Assembly: GCA_013361525.1 (NCBI GenBank)
Contig: JABFXY010000005.1
Coordinates: 1-35,655, forward strand
DNA: 35,655 bases
Direction of reading: 5' to 3'
From: Polyangiaceae bacterium
GTDB lineage: Bacteria; Myxococcota_A; Polyangia; Polyangiales; Polyangiaceae
The notes beneath the pieces are model-generated. The model had not been told where the DNA came from, searched no databases, and was given only the letters and a program-made list of their open reading frames with translations. Every line of letters begins with the position of its first letter. The first letter of the stretch is position 1. This document shows positions 1-8,680 of this stretch, piece by piece. Both the position numbers and the translations under genes were made by a program.

Positions 1-3000
1 CCGGCATTCGTGCTGCCGCCGCCGCCTTCGGAGCCGCCGCCCGCGCCGCCCGCGCCGCCGCCGCCTTCACCGCCGAGGACACATTCACCGTTTTCGCAGG
101 TCTGCTCGTCGGGGCAGATGACGCCTTCGCACGGGCAGGCGCCGCAAGCGCCGGTGAACGAATCGCAGCAACCGCCGTTCGGACACGACTCCGGCGTGCA
201 TTGATCGGGCACGCAGGTCGGCGGGTCCTGCGAGAGATCGCAGACGTTGCCGGGCTCGCATGCAGGATCGCAGGAAGGCACGCAGACGCCGTCCTGGCAG
301 ATCGTGCCGTCTTTGCAGTCCACGTTCGCGCACGAAGGCACGCAAGAGAACGACAAGAAGTCGTCGCTCGGTTTGCAGACCTCGTTCGGCGGGCAGCTGT
401 CGTCGGTGCAGGGGTTCTGGATGCACTCCGCGAGGTCCGTGCAGACCTCACCGCAGTTCGGGCATCCGAGGTTGAAGCAGTTGTCGACCACACATTCGCC
501 GGCGTGCTCGCCGATGTTGGTGCAGACGAGCGGGGCGGAGCAGGTGGCGCCGAAGCAAGGCGGCTGGCACCCGTTCTGTCCCTTGCAGACGCACTCCGGG
601 ATGTCGGCGCAGTTCGCACCCTGCGAGCCGGCCGGCGCGCAGAGGACGTTGCCGTCGACGTCGGTGTTCGTCTTCGTCGAGCAGTCACCGCAGTTGTCCG
701 CGATGCAGTAGTCGCCGAGGACCTCACCCGTCTCGCTGGAGGTCACCTCTTGGCAGACCTGACCGGCGGGGCACTTGAACTCGCCGGAGCTGCACGGCGC
801 CGCGCATTGGCAAGAGCCGGCCGCCGCGACGCAGTCGCTGCCCTCACCGCAGAGCGGCGGATTGTCGTTGGGGTTGTGGTTGTCCGGCACGCCGTTGCAG
901 TCGTTGTCGTTGCAATCGCAGATTTCGACCTGCGGGCCTTGGGAGCCGAGGCACGCGAATTGGCCGTTGACGCACGCCCACGCACCTTCCGTGCACGCGC
1001 CTTCGTCGGTGCCGCACACCTCGCCGATGGCTGCGTCCGGCGGCGGGAACGGATTCTCCGAGCCGTTGATGCCGTCGGGCGCCACGCCGGTCTCGTCGAT
1101 CGTTCCGTCGCAGTCGTTGTCGATGCCGTCGCAGACCTCGGGGTTGGGACCGACGCCACCGACGCAGGTGAGACCACCGTTGCCGTCGCATTCGAAGTGA
1201 CCGGGCTGGCAAGGCGGGTTGTCGCGATCGCCGGGGTAGAGCAACTCGTCGTACTCGGCCACGCACGGTCCGCCGATCGGGATGCCGTTGTCGATCGTGC
1301 CGTCGCAGTTGTCGTCGATGCCGTTGCAGATCTCCTGACCGGGCGGCGTGTCGCCGACGCAGTCGAGGGAGCCGTTGGTGCAGTCGATGACGCCTTGCTG
1401 GCAGGGCGGTGTCGGGTTGCCGCAAGCCTGGCCTTCGGTCGGGAAGCTACCGTCGTCCGGCACTGCGTCGCAGTCGTTGTCGACGCCGTCGCAGACCTCG
1501 GCCGCGGGCGGCGTGCCGCCTTGGCAAACCCAGCCTTGGCTGCCCGAGCACGTCAGCGTGCCGGTGTTGCAAGGCTGCGTGAGGGTGCCGACGCCGTTGC
1601 ACGTGCCGCCGGGCGGCGGGCACCAGCTGAGGTTGTCGTGCGTGCAGCAGTTGCCCGGGAGCGGCCAGCAGCCGTTTTGTCCGGGAGGCGGCGCGTCCAC
1701 GAGAGGCGCTTCATCGGCCGTTCCATTGCAGTTGTTGTCGATGCCGTCGCACTGCTCGGGCTGAGGACCGACCCCGCCTTGGCAGACGATGGCGCCGTTG
1801 ACGCACGCGGTGAGACCCGGCGTGCAGGGCGGGAAGTTCGAGCCGCATTGCTGACCGACGCCGAACGGGTTTTCGTCCACCGTGCCGTCGCAGTCGTTGT
1901 CGATGCCGTCGCAGATCTCCGCCGACGGGCCGATGAAGCCCTGACAGGTTCCACCGCAGGGCCGCTGGCCCATCACGCATTGGCTCGTGCCGCCGTAGAC
2001 GAGACCGCCGGGCGTCCCGGGCGGGACGCAGGACGTCGGGGGCACGCTGTCGTCCGGCACGCCGTCGCAGTCGTTGTCGATGCCGTCACACGTCTCGCTC
2101 TGCGGGTTGTTGTTGCAGGTGCCGAACCCGCCGCCGGGGATGCAACCTCCGGGCGGGACGGGTTGAGGCGGCGAGCAGGAGAGCGTGCCGGCGCAGTTGG
2201 GCGGGGCGGCGAGACCACAGGCGACGGCGGCGATGCCGTCGTCGGTCATCCCGTCGCAGTCGTTGTCGCAGCCGTCGCAGACCTCCGCCGACGGGGTGCA
2301 TTGGTTGGGGCACACGCCGCCTTCGTCGGCCGTGCCGTCGCAGTCTTCGTCGAGGCCATTGCACGTCTCGGCGGTCGGGCAATGCGGCGGGTTACCGCAC
2401 TTGGTCGTGCCTTCGTCGGCGCCCGCGGTGCAGTTGTTGTCGACGTTGTCGCACTGGTCGCCAGGGTTGTAGCAAAGCCAGTTCGCGGGCTGCGCCTGCT
2501 GCGCGGCGGTCGTGCACGGCAAGAGCGTGAGGTTGCCGTCCGGCGGGTTGGAGTTGAGCGACGCGATGTAGTTGTTGAGACAGGTCGTGCGCTGCGCCTG
2601 CGTGTTCCAGGAGCAGCACTGCTGCTGGACGTTGCAGTAGTGCACGTAGCCTTCGTCGATACAGCCGTTGCAGTTGTCGTCGCCGTTGTTGCACTCCTCG
2701 GGGGCGATCGATCCGGCGATGATGCTGCTCAGCGCGAGGCTCAGCTCCGTTTCGTTGTTCGCTAGGTACGACGTCCCGGTGCCTCCGGCTGCGGCGATGG
2801 CATCCGTGCTCCCGACGCTGCCGCCCGCGAAGTTGATGACGTGGGTCTTGACGCTCCAGCTGATGCCGTCCTTCGTAAAGCCAGCGAGCAAGTCACCTGC
2901 GGCGTCCACCGCGTTCGCCTGCGAGTCGCACGTCTCGTCGCCATCCGTCAGGAGGATGACGTTGACGGAGCGGCAGGCGCGCTCGCCGGCTGCTGCGGTC

Positions 3001-3710
3001 GTCAGTGGTGACGTCAGCGTAGCCCCGCCCGGGACCGGGCTCGGTGGCACCCATTGGTTGGAGTAATAGCGAAACGCGTCGCGCAACATGCCATTGAGCG
3101 GCGTGCACCCATCCGCGAAAATCTCCCGACTGTCGGCGCAAGAGCCGTCGACGTATCCGAGAAGGGTCGAGACGTTCGATGCCGGGCTTCCGATGTCTTG
3201 AAGCATCGGCACGACGATGTTCGCGCTCGCTCGCGTTGATGAGTCTCCGTTCGGGCTCGGCTCCGGGCCGCAACCTACGTCGCAGCTTGTGCCGTTGGCG
3301 TTGCCCGAAAAGTTCGCATAGCTACACGTGCCGAAGTTGCAGACGCCGCCGGCGTCTTGGCAATTCGTCATTCGGCGCGCGAATGTCGCCAAGCCGAAGT
3401 TGGCTTGGCCCGCAAACGCGAGCAGCGTGTTGCGGACGGCGCAGCGAGCGTGCGCACGACGGTCGCTTCCGAAGTTGGTGCTGCCGACGGTGCAGCTCGT
3501 GTTCGACCCGACGGAATCGGTCATCGATCCCGACGTATCGACCATGAGAAGGAAGTACGGCTTGGCCGGTGCTGGCCAGTCCGCCGGGTTCGAGCTCGCG
3601 CAGTTTTGCGCGTGCGCTTCGGGCGCGAATGCAAGCGCCAGTGAGCCGATTCCGGCCAATAGGGTGACGACCTCGACTCCTCGGATGAGCTTGGTCTTCA
3701 TGGTCGACAT
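1..3710 (-). CDS. Secreted von Willebrand A / MopE-repeat Cys-rich protein, 3' end missing
   Basis: The reading frame is open from ATG 3710 to the left window edge, so about 1,236 codons are visible and the C-terminus is outside. GAGGA lies 5 nt before the ATG. A signal peptide ends at AHA-QN (about residue 34). A von Willebrand A domain follows (about 50-335) with the metal-site motif DTSGS (D58-S62) and a later TDGDE. Next come about eleven copies of an Asp/Asn/Cys motif of the type DGIDNDCDGTIDE, the pattern annotated as a putative metal-binding motif in MopE-like proteins. A region rich in Cys pairs follows, and the visible part ends in a Gly-rich linker (GGGSEGGGGS). Proteins of this build are common in myxobacteria and are expected outside the cytoplasm; ligand and function are unknown. 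A sorting or anchor sequence could follow the Gly linker but cannot be seen. The family call is firm; the role as a metal-binding surface or adhesive protein is inference. Confidence 0.88.
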   Translation of the reverse strand, partial: MSTMKTKLIRGVEVVTLLAGIGSLALAFAPEAHAQNCASSNPADWPAPAKPYFLLMVDTSGSMTDSVGSNTSCTVGSTNFGSDRRAHARCAVRNTLLAFAGQANFGLATFARRMTNCQDAGGVCNFGTCSYANFSGNANGTSCDVGCGPEPSPNGDSSTRASANIVVPMLQDIGSPASNVSTLLGYVDGSCADSREIFADGCTPLNGMLRDAFRYYSNQWVPPSPVPGGATLTSPLTTAAAGERACRSVNVILLTDGDETCDSQANAVDAAGDLLAGFTKDGISWSVKTHVINFAGGSVGSTDAIAAAGGTGTSYLANNETELSLALSSIIAGSIAPEECNNGDDNCNGCIDEGYVHYCNVQQQCCSWNTQAQRTTCLNNYIASLNSNPPDGNLTLLPCTTAAQQAQPANWLCYNPGDQCDNVDNNCTAGADEGTTKCGNPPHCPTAETCNGLDEDCDGTADEGGVCPNQCTPSAEVCDGCDNDCDGMTDDGIAAVACGLAAPPNCAGTLSCSPPQPVPPGGCIPGGGFGTCNNNPQSETCDGIDNDCDGVPDDSVPPTSCVPPGTPGGLVYGGTSQCVMGQRPCGGTCQGFIGPSAEICDGIDNDCDGTVDENPFGVGQQCGSNFPPCTPGLTACVNGAIVCQGGVGPQPEQCDGIDNNCNGTADEAPLVDAPPPGQNGCWPLPGNCCTHDNLSWCPPPGGTCNGVGTLTQPCNTGTLTCSGSQGWVCQGGTPPAAEVCDGVDNDCDAVPDDGSFPTEGQACGNPTPPCQQGVIDCTNGSLDCVGDTPPGQEICNGIDDNCDGTIDNGIPIGGPCVAEYDELLYPGDRDNPPCQPGHFECDGNGGLTCVGGVGPNPEVCDGIDNDCDGTIDETGVAPDGINGSENPFPPPDAAIGEVCGTDEGACTEGAWACVNGQFACLGSQGPQVEICDCNDNDCNGVPDNHNPNDNPPLCGEGSDCVAAAGSCQCAAPCSSGEFKCPAGQVCQEVTSSETGEVLGDYCIADNCGDCSTKTNTDVDGNVLCAPAGSQGANCADIPECVCKGQNGCQPPCFGATCSAPLVCTNIGEHAGECVVDNCFNLGCPNCGEVCTDLAECIQNPCTDDSCPPNEVCKPSDDFLSFSCVPSCANVDCKDGTICQDGVCVPSCDPACEPGNVCDLSQDPPTCVPDQCTPESCPNGGCCDSFTGACGACPCEGVICPDEQTCENGECVLGGEGGGGAGGAGGGSEGGGGSTNA

Positions 3711-4038
3711 GACGGTCCTCGCGGGTGTTGGGCACGAAGGAAGAGTGCCCACTCAACAAATCAGAAGACCATGAAGCGATTGAAAACCGCAAGACGCTCC
3801 TTGCGACATTCACCAAGAATTTCCGTGGCGAATTCCCACGCGCGACGACGAGCGTTGTGGGGAAGTGGCTCGGCAGGCGCGCCACGATCGATCGCAATCG
3901 CTACGCACATTAGCTCCGAGTCGTCCCGTCATCGGTGGCGCGACTCGACACGACGGGTGTTGGCTAGGTGAGGCGGTCCGTCGCGGACCCCGTGGCGGGG
4001 ACCCACGTTCGATTTCTATTTCCGCGGTAGAGCAGCGA
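3711..4038. other. Divergent intergenic region between the vWA/MopE gene and the WYL regulator
   Basis: This 328-bp gap must hold the promoters of both divergent genes. The part at about 3740-3860 is clearly richer in A and T than its surroundings. Near the WYL side two adjacent small hairpins are visible: GGTCCG-TCG-CGGACC (3975-3989) and CCCCG-TGG-CGGGG (3988-4000), which share two bases and so are mutually exclusive at full length. They could be operator or 5' leader structure. I see no convincing -35/-10 pair and no conserved small ORF. Confidence 0.4.
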
Positions 4039-5193
4039 ATGCATGCGCGACACACACGCATGGCAAAAACGAGCTCTGTCGCACCTTCTGGCTTGGCGGC
4101 TCACCCTGCCTCGGTGCGTCCTTCCGATCCCAGCTCGAAGAAGCGAGGGCGCCCCCGCGGACCGTTCACCCAAGCTCGCCGGCTCGAGATGTTGCGAGCG
4201 CTCTTGGTTCGTCATCCGAAGGGGCTGACCATCTACGAGCTCTCGTCGGAGCTCAACGTCACGCCGCGTTCACTCCGACGATACCTCCTCGAAGTGAAGC
4301 GCGAGCTCGATCTCGTGAGCGTCACGATGCGGCCTGGATCGGCTGCTTTGTGGCGTCTCGCGCCCGGCGAGGCGGTTCGCAAGGTCGAGGTTCGGAGGAC
4401 GCAGGCGTACGCGCTGCTCGCTGCGCGGCGACTCTTCGAGCCGATGAAAGGATCGACGCTCTACGACGAGATCCACCTCGCGGCGGAGAAGCTTCTCGGT
4501 GTCGCGCGCCGTCCTGGGCGCGGGCCGAACGCAGGCGTCGCGGACGCGCGTCTCGAGGAGCGATTCCTCTACTTGCCGTTCGCGCCGAAAGACTACGGCG
4601 CAAAGACCGAAGAGCTCGACGACGTCTTTCAAGCCGTCGCGGATCTTCGGCCGCTGTCGTGCCGCTATCGGAGGCCGAAGGACGGACGTGAGGAACGCAT
4701 CCTCATCCACCCGTACGCGATGGTCCTCTACAAGGACGCGATCTACTGCGTCGGCCGTCACGTCGCGAAGGACGAGATCCGCACGTTCCTTCTCGATCGG
4801 ATGCGCGACACCGAGTGCGCCGTGACCGAGCGCTTCGATCTGCCGGACGACTTCCGCATCGAAGACTACTTCCAGGGCCAGTTCGGGATCTGGAGCTCGG
4901 GTCAGCGCCAGAAGGTCGTGATCGAGTTCGATCCGCGCGTGCGCGAGTACGTCGAGACACGACGCATCCACCCGAGCCAGTCGATCGAGACGACGTCCGA
5001 CGGCCGCGTTCGTCTCACGATGACGATCGGCGATCTCACCGAAGTGACGACGTGGGTCCTCGGCTTCGGCGAGACCGCGATGGTCGTCGAGCCCCCGATC
5101 TTGCGCGAGCGCGTCGTCAAAGAGCTCGAGACGGCGCTCGCTCGCTACCGCGCGCCAGCGCCGTCGAGCGGACGCAAGCGCAAGTCGAGCTGA
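4039..5193 (+). CDS. WYL-domain transcriptional regulator with AT-hook-like N-terminus
   Basis: From ATG 4039 the product is 384 residues. A basic stretch KKRGRPRGP (about residues 34-42) is an AT-hook-like element. A winged helix-turn-helix follows (about 47-105, with LTIYELSSELNVTPRSLRRY), then a WYL domain (about 190-300, around HPYAMVLYKDAIYCVG) and a C-terminal WCX-type extension that ends at LETALARY. WYL regulators sense ligands, often nucleotides or nucleic acids, and act as repressors or activators; no target can be deduced here. The frame stays open upstream to a GTG at 3865, but that stretch is Arg/Gly-rich without domain features, so I prefer 4039. ATG 4060 is also possible, and neither has a strong ribosome site. 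The gene stands alone, divergent from the vWA/MopE gene and convergent with kamA. Confidence 0.85.
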   Translation: MHARHTRMAKTSSVAPSGLAAHPASVRPSDPSSKKRGRPRGPFTQARRLEMLRALLVRHPKGLTIYELSSELNVTPRSLRRYLLEVKRELDLVSVTMRPGSAALWRLAPGEAVRKVEVRRTQAYALLAARRLFEPMKGSTLYDEIHLAAEKLLGVARRPGRGPNAGVADARLEERFLYLPFAPKDYGAKTEELDDVFQAVADLRPLSCRYRRPKDGREERILIHPYAMVLYKDAIYCVGRHVAKDEIRTFLLDRMRDTECAVTERFDLPDDFRIEDYFQGQFGIWSSGQRQKVVIEFDPRVREYVETRRIHPSQSIETTSDGRVRLTMTIGDLTEVTTWVLGFGETAMVVEPPILRERVVKELETALARYRAPAPSSGRKRKSS

Positions 5194-5201
5194 CGGAAAC
5201 G

Positions 5202-5232
5202 ACGAAGCCTCGCTCGATCGGCGAGGCTTCGT
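5202..5232. terminator. Bidirectional hairpin between convergent WYL regulator and kamA
   Basis: A perfect 12-bp inverted repeat (ACGAAGCCTCGC paired with GCGAGGCTTCGT) with a 7-nt loop starts 9 bases after the WYL regulator stop and lies about 20 bases beyond the kamA stop. No long T-run follows on either strand. The position between two convergent stop codons still makes a shared terminator the likely role. Confidence 0.7.
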
Positions 5233-5252
5233 GCTTCAGGAGGGCTCGCGGT

Positions 5253-6650
5253 TCAGCGAAGCTTTGCGTTGGTCGCTTCGATCGCTTCGTCGACCATCTT
5301 CGCGTGCTCGGCGGGGTCGGCCCAGCGCGCACGGCCTGCTTCGGGCAAGCGGTCGATGGGATCGAAGTAGAGGAAGTGCTGCCCAGCCTTCACGCTCGGC
5401 GCGTGGAAGACCGAGATGCCCGTCGTCCGATCGTAGTGCTCGTACGAATGGCAGACGCGCTTGCCGCCGCCGCCGGGGGCGTCGACGACGAACGTCGGCG
5501 TGTTGAAGCCGGCCGTGGAGCCGCGGACGTACTTCTCGATGTCGATGCCCGTCTGCACCGTCGTGCGGAGGTCTTCGGCGCCCTTCACCATGTCGTGGAC
5601 GTAGACGTAGTAGGGGTGCACGTGGACGTGGCCGAGCCGCTTCACGAGCAGGCGCATCGTCTCCGGCGAGTCGTTCACGTTGCGAATGAGGACCGATTGG
5701 TTGCGGACCGTGATGCCGCGCTCGAAGAGGCGGAGCATCGCGTCGCGCGTGATGCCGGTGATCTCGTTCGGGTGGTTGAAGTGCGTGTGGAGGACGACCT
5801 CTTTGTGGAGCTTGCGACCCAGGTCGACGACGTGGGTGACGGCATCGAGCCACTCGACGTCGGTGAGGACCTTCTGCGGCATGACCGCCGGGCCCTTCGT
5901 CGCGATGCGGATGCGCCGGATGTTGTCCAGCTTCACCAGCGTCTCGCCGATGTGGCGTAGCTGGTCGGGGCGGAGCTGGTACGCGTCGCCGCCGGAGACG
6001 ACGATGTCCTCGAGCTCCGGTCGCTCGGAGATGTACTGGAACGCCTTCGCCCAGCGCTCGATGTCGACGCGCAGGTGGACCTTGTCGACGAGCTCCGTGT
6101 CGTTGCCGACCGCGTACGAGCGCGTGCAGAAGCGGCAGTACACCGGGCAGGTGTCCAGCGGCAGAAACAGCGCCTTGTCGTAGTAGCGGTGGGTGAGGCC
6201 CGGGACGGGCGCGTCCTCCTGCTCGTGGAGCGAGTCGAGGCCGAGCTTCGGGTGGTCCGGCAACATCCGCGAGGCGATCGGGATGAACTGCGTGCGCAGC
6301 GGATCGTTGTACGGATCGTTCCAGTCGATGAGGCTCATCACGTACGGCGAGACGCGGACGCTCATGGGCGCGCGCGCGAAGCCCTCCGTCGCGTCTTTGA
6401 TGAACGCTTCGGACGCGAGACCTTGAAGCGCCTCGAGAAGCTTGTCCGGTCGCGTGATCGACTTCTTCGCCTGCCAGTGATGGTCGAGGAACTGCTCGTC
6501 GGTGACGTCGCGGTACGCAGGAATGCGGCGGAAATCCGGCCGTTCGAGCAGGTTCTTGTGCTCGAGCGCGGACGCCGGCACCGGCGGCTTCAGGTGTTGA
6601 ATCTCCCGCTCCTCGGGCTTCTTGGTAAGGCTGACGACACTCGTGGCCAT
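5253..6650 (-). CDS. kamA: Lysine 2,3-aminomutase (radical SAM, PLP-dependent)
   Basis: The 465-residue product carries the radical-SAM cluster motif CPVYCRFC (C168, C172, C175) followed by TR, where R177 matches the substrate carboxylate-binding Arg of clostridial lysine 2,3-aminomutase. PGGGGK places the PLP lysine at K397. Asp353 (VHDM) and Asp390 (VVDAPGG) match the two acidic residues that bind the lysine amino groups; their spacing of 37 residues, and of 7 to the PLP Lys, equals that in the clostridial enzyme (D293, D330, K337). These residues argue for lysine rather than glutamate as substrate. The reaction is L-lysine to L-beta-lysine. The start at 6650 has AGAGGAG 5 nt upstream; the frame extends to 6704 without a better start. 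The product is longer than clostridial KamA (about 416), mainly at the N-terminus. Beta-lysine could feed catabolism, suggested by kdd at 23522, or an osmolyte or metabolite route. Confidence 0.93.
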   Translation of the reverse strand: MATSVVSLTKKPEEREIQHLKPPVPASALEHKNLLERPDFRRIPAYRDVTDEQFLDHHWQAKKSITRPDKLLEALQGLASEAFIKDATEGFARAPMSVRVSPYVMSLIDWNDPYNDPLRTQFIPIASRMLPDHPKLGLDSLHEQEDAPVPGLTHRYYDKALFLPLDTCPVYCRFCTRSYAVGNDTELVDKVHLRVDIERWAKAFQYISERPELEDIVVSGGDAYQLRPDQLRHIGETLVKLDNIRRIRIATKGPAVMPQKVLTDVEWLDAVTHVVDLGRKLHKEVVLHTHFNHPNEITGITRDAMLRLFERGITVRNQSVLIRNVNDSPETMRLLVKRLGHVHVHPYYVYVHDMVKGAEDLRTTVQTGIDIEKYVRGSTAGFNTPTFVVDAPGGGGKRVCHSYEHYDRTTGISVFHAPSVKAGQHFLYFDPIDRLPEAGRARWADPAEHAKMVDEAIEATNAKLR

Positions 6651-6763
6651 GGCGGCTCCTCTTTCGACTCTCGGGCGCGCGTCTCTTAGCAGATCGTAGC
6701 GCACGAGAGCACCTCGCAGCCCCTGCGCGCTGCGTCAGATGGTTAGGTCGAAAGTCGAAGAAG

Positions 6764-6891
6764 GAGAGGGGTCGCCAAGGGCGCCAAGGGCAGAAGGAGG
6801 AAGAAGAGCGAGAGTTTGATTTCGTCGGTCTTCGAAAATCCTCTGTCTCTTCTTTCTCTTTCTTCTCTTGGCGCCCTTGGCGACCCCTCTC
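6764..6891. repeat. Large inverted repeat with purine/pyrimidine-rich arms
   Basis: A perfect 25-bp inverted repeat has arms at 6764-6788 and 6867-6891, each containing the doubled motif GCCAAGG/GCGCCAAG. The 78-bp interior starts with a purine-rich stretch (6789-6815) and ends with a pyrimidine-rich one (about 6841-6866), so pairing probably extends inward imperfectly. It lies in the 252-bp gap between the stop of the transglycosylase gene (6903) and the kamA start (6650), both on the minus strand. It may act as a terminator or mRNA-stabilising structure, or be a miniature mobile or REP-like element. No transposase is present and no clear target-site duplication was seen. Confidence 0.75.
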
Positions 6892-6902
6892 GTTCTGCGG
6901 CT

Positions 6903-7595
6903 CTAGAGGTCCGTGCGCGGCGGGACGGGGGTCATCGAGGCGATGGAGACGTCCTTCGTGTTCCGGTACGCGCTGTAGTAGGTGCGCACGCGGACGACGT
7001 AGTCGACCGTCTCGGGGTAGGGCGGGATGCCTTTGTGGCGCGTCACTGCGCCTTCTCCTGCGTTGTAGGCCGCCACCGTGAGATCGAGATCGCCGTTGAA
7101 CAGGTTCGCCAAGACGCGCAGGTACCGCACGCCGCCGAAGATGTTCTCGCGCGGATCGAATGAATCGCGGACCTGCATGCGCGTCGCGGTCTCGGGGATC
7201 ATCTGCATGAGCCCCTGCGCTCCGGCCGGAGAAACGGCTCGCGGGTCGTAGTCGCTCTCGACCTTGATGATGGCGCGGACCAGCTCTTCCGGGATTTGGT
7301 AGAGCGTCGCGGCCTGGCGAATCCACTTGTCGTAGCGCGTGAAGCGCTCGACCGACTTGTCGCTCGGCGGGACGGCCTGGCCGGCGAATTTCGAGCCCTT
7401 CGTCCGCTTCGACGCGCTCTTCATGTAGAGCGAGTAGCGGCCGTCGCCTTTGGGGGTCGACGAGAAGTGCACGATGCCGTTGTCGTCGACGTAGCTGTAG
7501 ATGTCGGCCTGCGCCTCGCCCGACGCGCCGACCCCGATGGCGACGATCAGGCAAGCAGCAACGAGCCCGCGGCTCGGGACGAGGGAGGCTTTCAT
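6903..7595 (-). CDS. Periplasmic lytic transglycosylase (DUF4124 + SLT domain)
   Basis: The 230-residue product has a signal peptide (cleavage near AQA-DIY, residue 30), then a DUF4124 segment (DIYSYVDDNGIVHFSSTP, about 31-50) of the kind found in front of soluble lytic transglycosylases. The catalytic SLT domain covers about 85-205: E113 in KVESDYDP is the likely catalytic Glu, followed by the family motifs GAQGLMQMIP and AAYNAGEGAV. Such enzymes cleave the MurNAc-GlcNAc bond of peptidoglycan with formation of 1,6-anhydroMurNAc. AGGGG lies just upstream of ATG 7595, which fixes the start. It sits between the CPBP protease gene and kamA on the same strand; the 41-bp gap to the protease gene allows co-transcription. 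Confidence 0.9.
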   Translation of the reverse strand: MKASLVPSRGLVAACLIVAIGVGASGEAQADIYSYVDDNGIVHFSSTPKGDGRYSLYMKSASKRTKGSKFAGQAVPPSDKSVERFTRYDKWIRQAATLYQIPEELVRAIIKVESDYDPRAVSPAGAQGLMQMIPETATRMQVRDSFDPRENIFGGVRYLRVLANLFNGDLDLTVAAYNAGEGAVTRHKGIPPYPETVDYVVRVRTYYSAYRNTKDVSIASMTPVPPRTDL

Positions 7596-7636
7596 GCGCC
7601 CCTGATGGTAGCGGACCGTCGGGTGAGTGGGAAAAG

Positions 7637-8680
7637 TCACTGCGAGACCACTTGCACCTTCGGGGCCGGGGCGTCTGCCGGCGGATAAAGATCCGTCGGG
7701 AGCCCGCCTTGTGCCGAAATGGCAAGCGTATCCATCAGCACTGCCACCGTGACATGCACGAAGAAGCCCGAGTAGATGCTCTTCGTCCTCATCGAGAGCG
7801 AGCCCAGCGCGATGCCGGCGACGACGGCTCCACACGCTTCGAAGTAGGGCTTTCCGTAGTGGATCATGCAGTACGGAACGATCATCGCGAAGATCGCGGT
7901 CGACCCCATCGATCGTCGTAACGTGTTCAACCAGAAGCCCCGGAAGAACATCTCGAGTCCGAAGAACTGCAGGATGTACATCCCCTCCCAAACGATGAGG
8001 TCCATCCAGGAGCGCGGACACTTCTTGTAGAACGGGTAGTAGTCGCCGAAGTCCGGTTGGCTCGCGACGGCGAACACCGCGGGGATCACCACGCCGAGGC
8101 AGAGCAGGTAGATCCACGCGTGGGAGAGCAGGCCCTTCGTGCGAAGGCCGAGATCCAACAGCGAGTCTTTCGGGAAGAGGATCTTCCAGACGCCGAACGG
8201 GATGACCGTGTAGCCGACCACGCGCGTGAAGGTCCACCACGCGAGGCCGTAGAGCTCGCCGTACTTCTTGAGCGATACGTGCTCGCCCAGGCCGAACGGC
8301 AGCTTCGACGGATCGAGCTCGACCTCGCGCAAGAACGGCCGCACGTGTCCGACGTAGAAATCGCGGTCGTAATAGTACTGGAGCGTGAGGATCGCCGCGG
8401 TGAGGACGAACAACACCAGCGGCCTTCGATCCAGCTCGCCGCGTGCGAGCGTTGCTCGTTGATGCTCGAGCGCTTCGACGTCGAGCTCGCGCCACGTCCT
8501 TCGGAAGAAGTAGTAGACGAGCGGGATGACCGCGAAATACGCGACCATCGGAAACGCCATGTGAAGCAGCGTCTCCACGAGCGTCGGCGGAGGCGGGCCG
8601 GCAGGCGGCGCCGGAACGGGAACCGGCGCAACAGGCGTTGCCGGCCCGAGCAGCGCTGCAACCGTCGCCGCGAAGAACAT
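7637..8680 (-). CDS. CPBP-family intramembrane metalloprotease
   Basis: A 347-residue multi-pass membrane protein, probably with 7-8 hydrophobic segments after a short Pro/Ala-rich stretch (residues 12-33). The family motifs are recognisable: LEMFFRGF (E243...R247), a His in MIHYGKP (H274) and a third in FFVHVTVAVLMD (H309). CPBP (Abi/CAAX-protease-like) proteins cleave substrates within the membrane or act in maturation of peptides and self-immunity; the substrate here is unknown. The ATG overlaps the gltX stop by one base (TGATG), so translation is probably coupled to gltX. The first Glu of the usual EExxxR motif is Leu here, which is tolerated in several subgroups. Confidence 0.82.
   Translation of the reverse strand: MFFAATVAALLGPATPVAPVPVPAPPAGPPPPTLVETLLHMAFPMVAYFAVIPLVYYFFRRTWRELDVEALEHQRATLARGELDRRPLVLFVLTAAILTLQYYYDRDFYVGHVRPFLREVELDPSKLPFGLGEHVSLKKYGELYGLAWWTFTRVVGYTVIPFGVWKILFPKDSLLDLGLRTKGLLSHAWIYLLCLGVVIPAVFAVASQPDFGDYYPFYKKCPRSWMDLIVWEGMYILQFFGLEMFFRGFWLNTLRRSMGSTAIFAMIVPYCMIHYGKPYFEACGAVVAGIALGSLSMRTKSIYSGFFVHVTVAVLMDTLAISAQGGLPTDLYPPADAPAPKVQVVSQ

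Noticed and set aside
201..2765. An 854-residue open frame on the plus strand.
   Set aside because: It lies antisense to the vWA/MopE gene, and its Arg/Ala/Val-rich sequence mirrors the repeated Asp/Cys codons; it has no domain and no supporting ribosome site.
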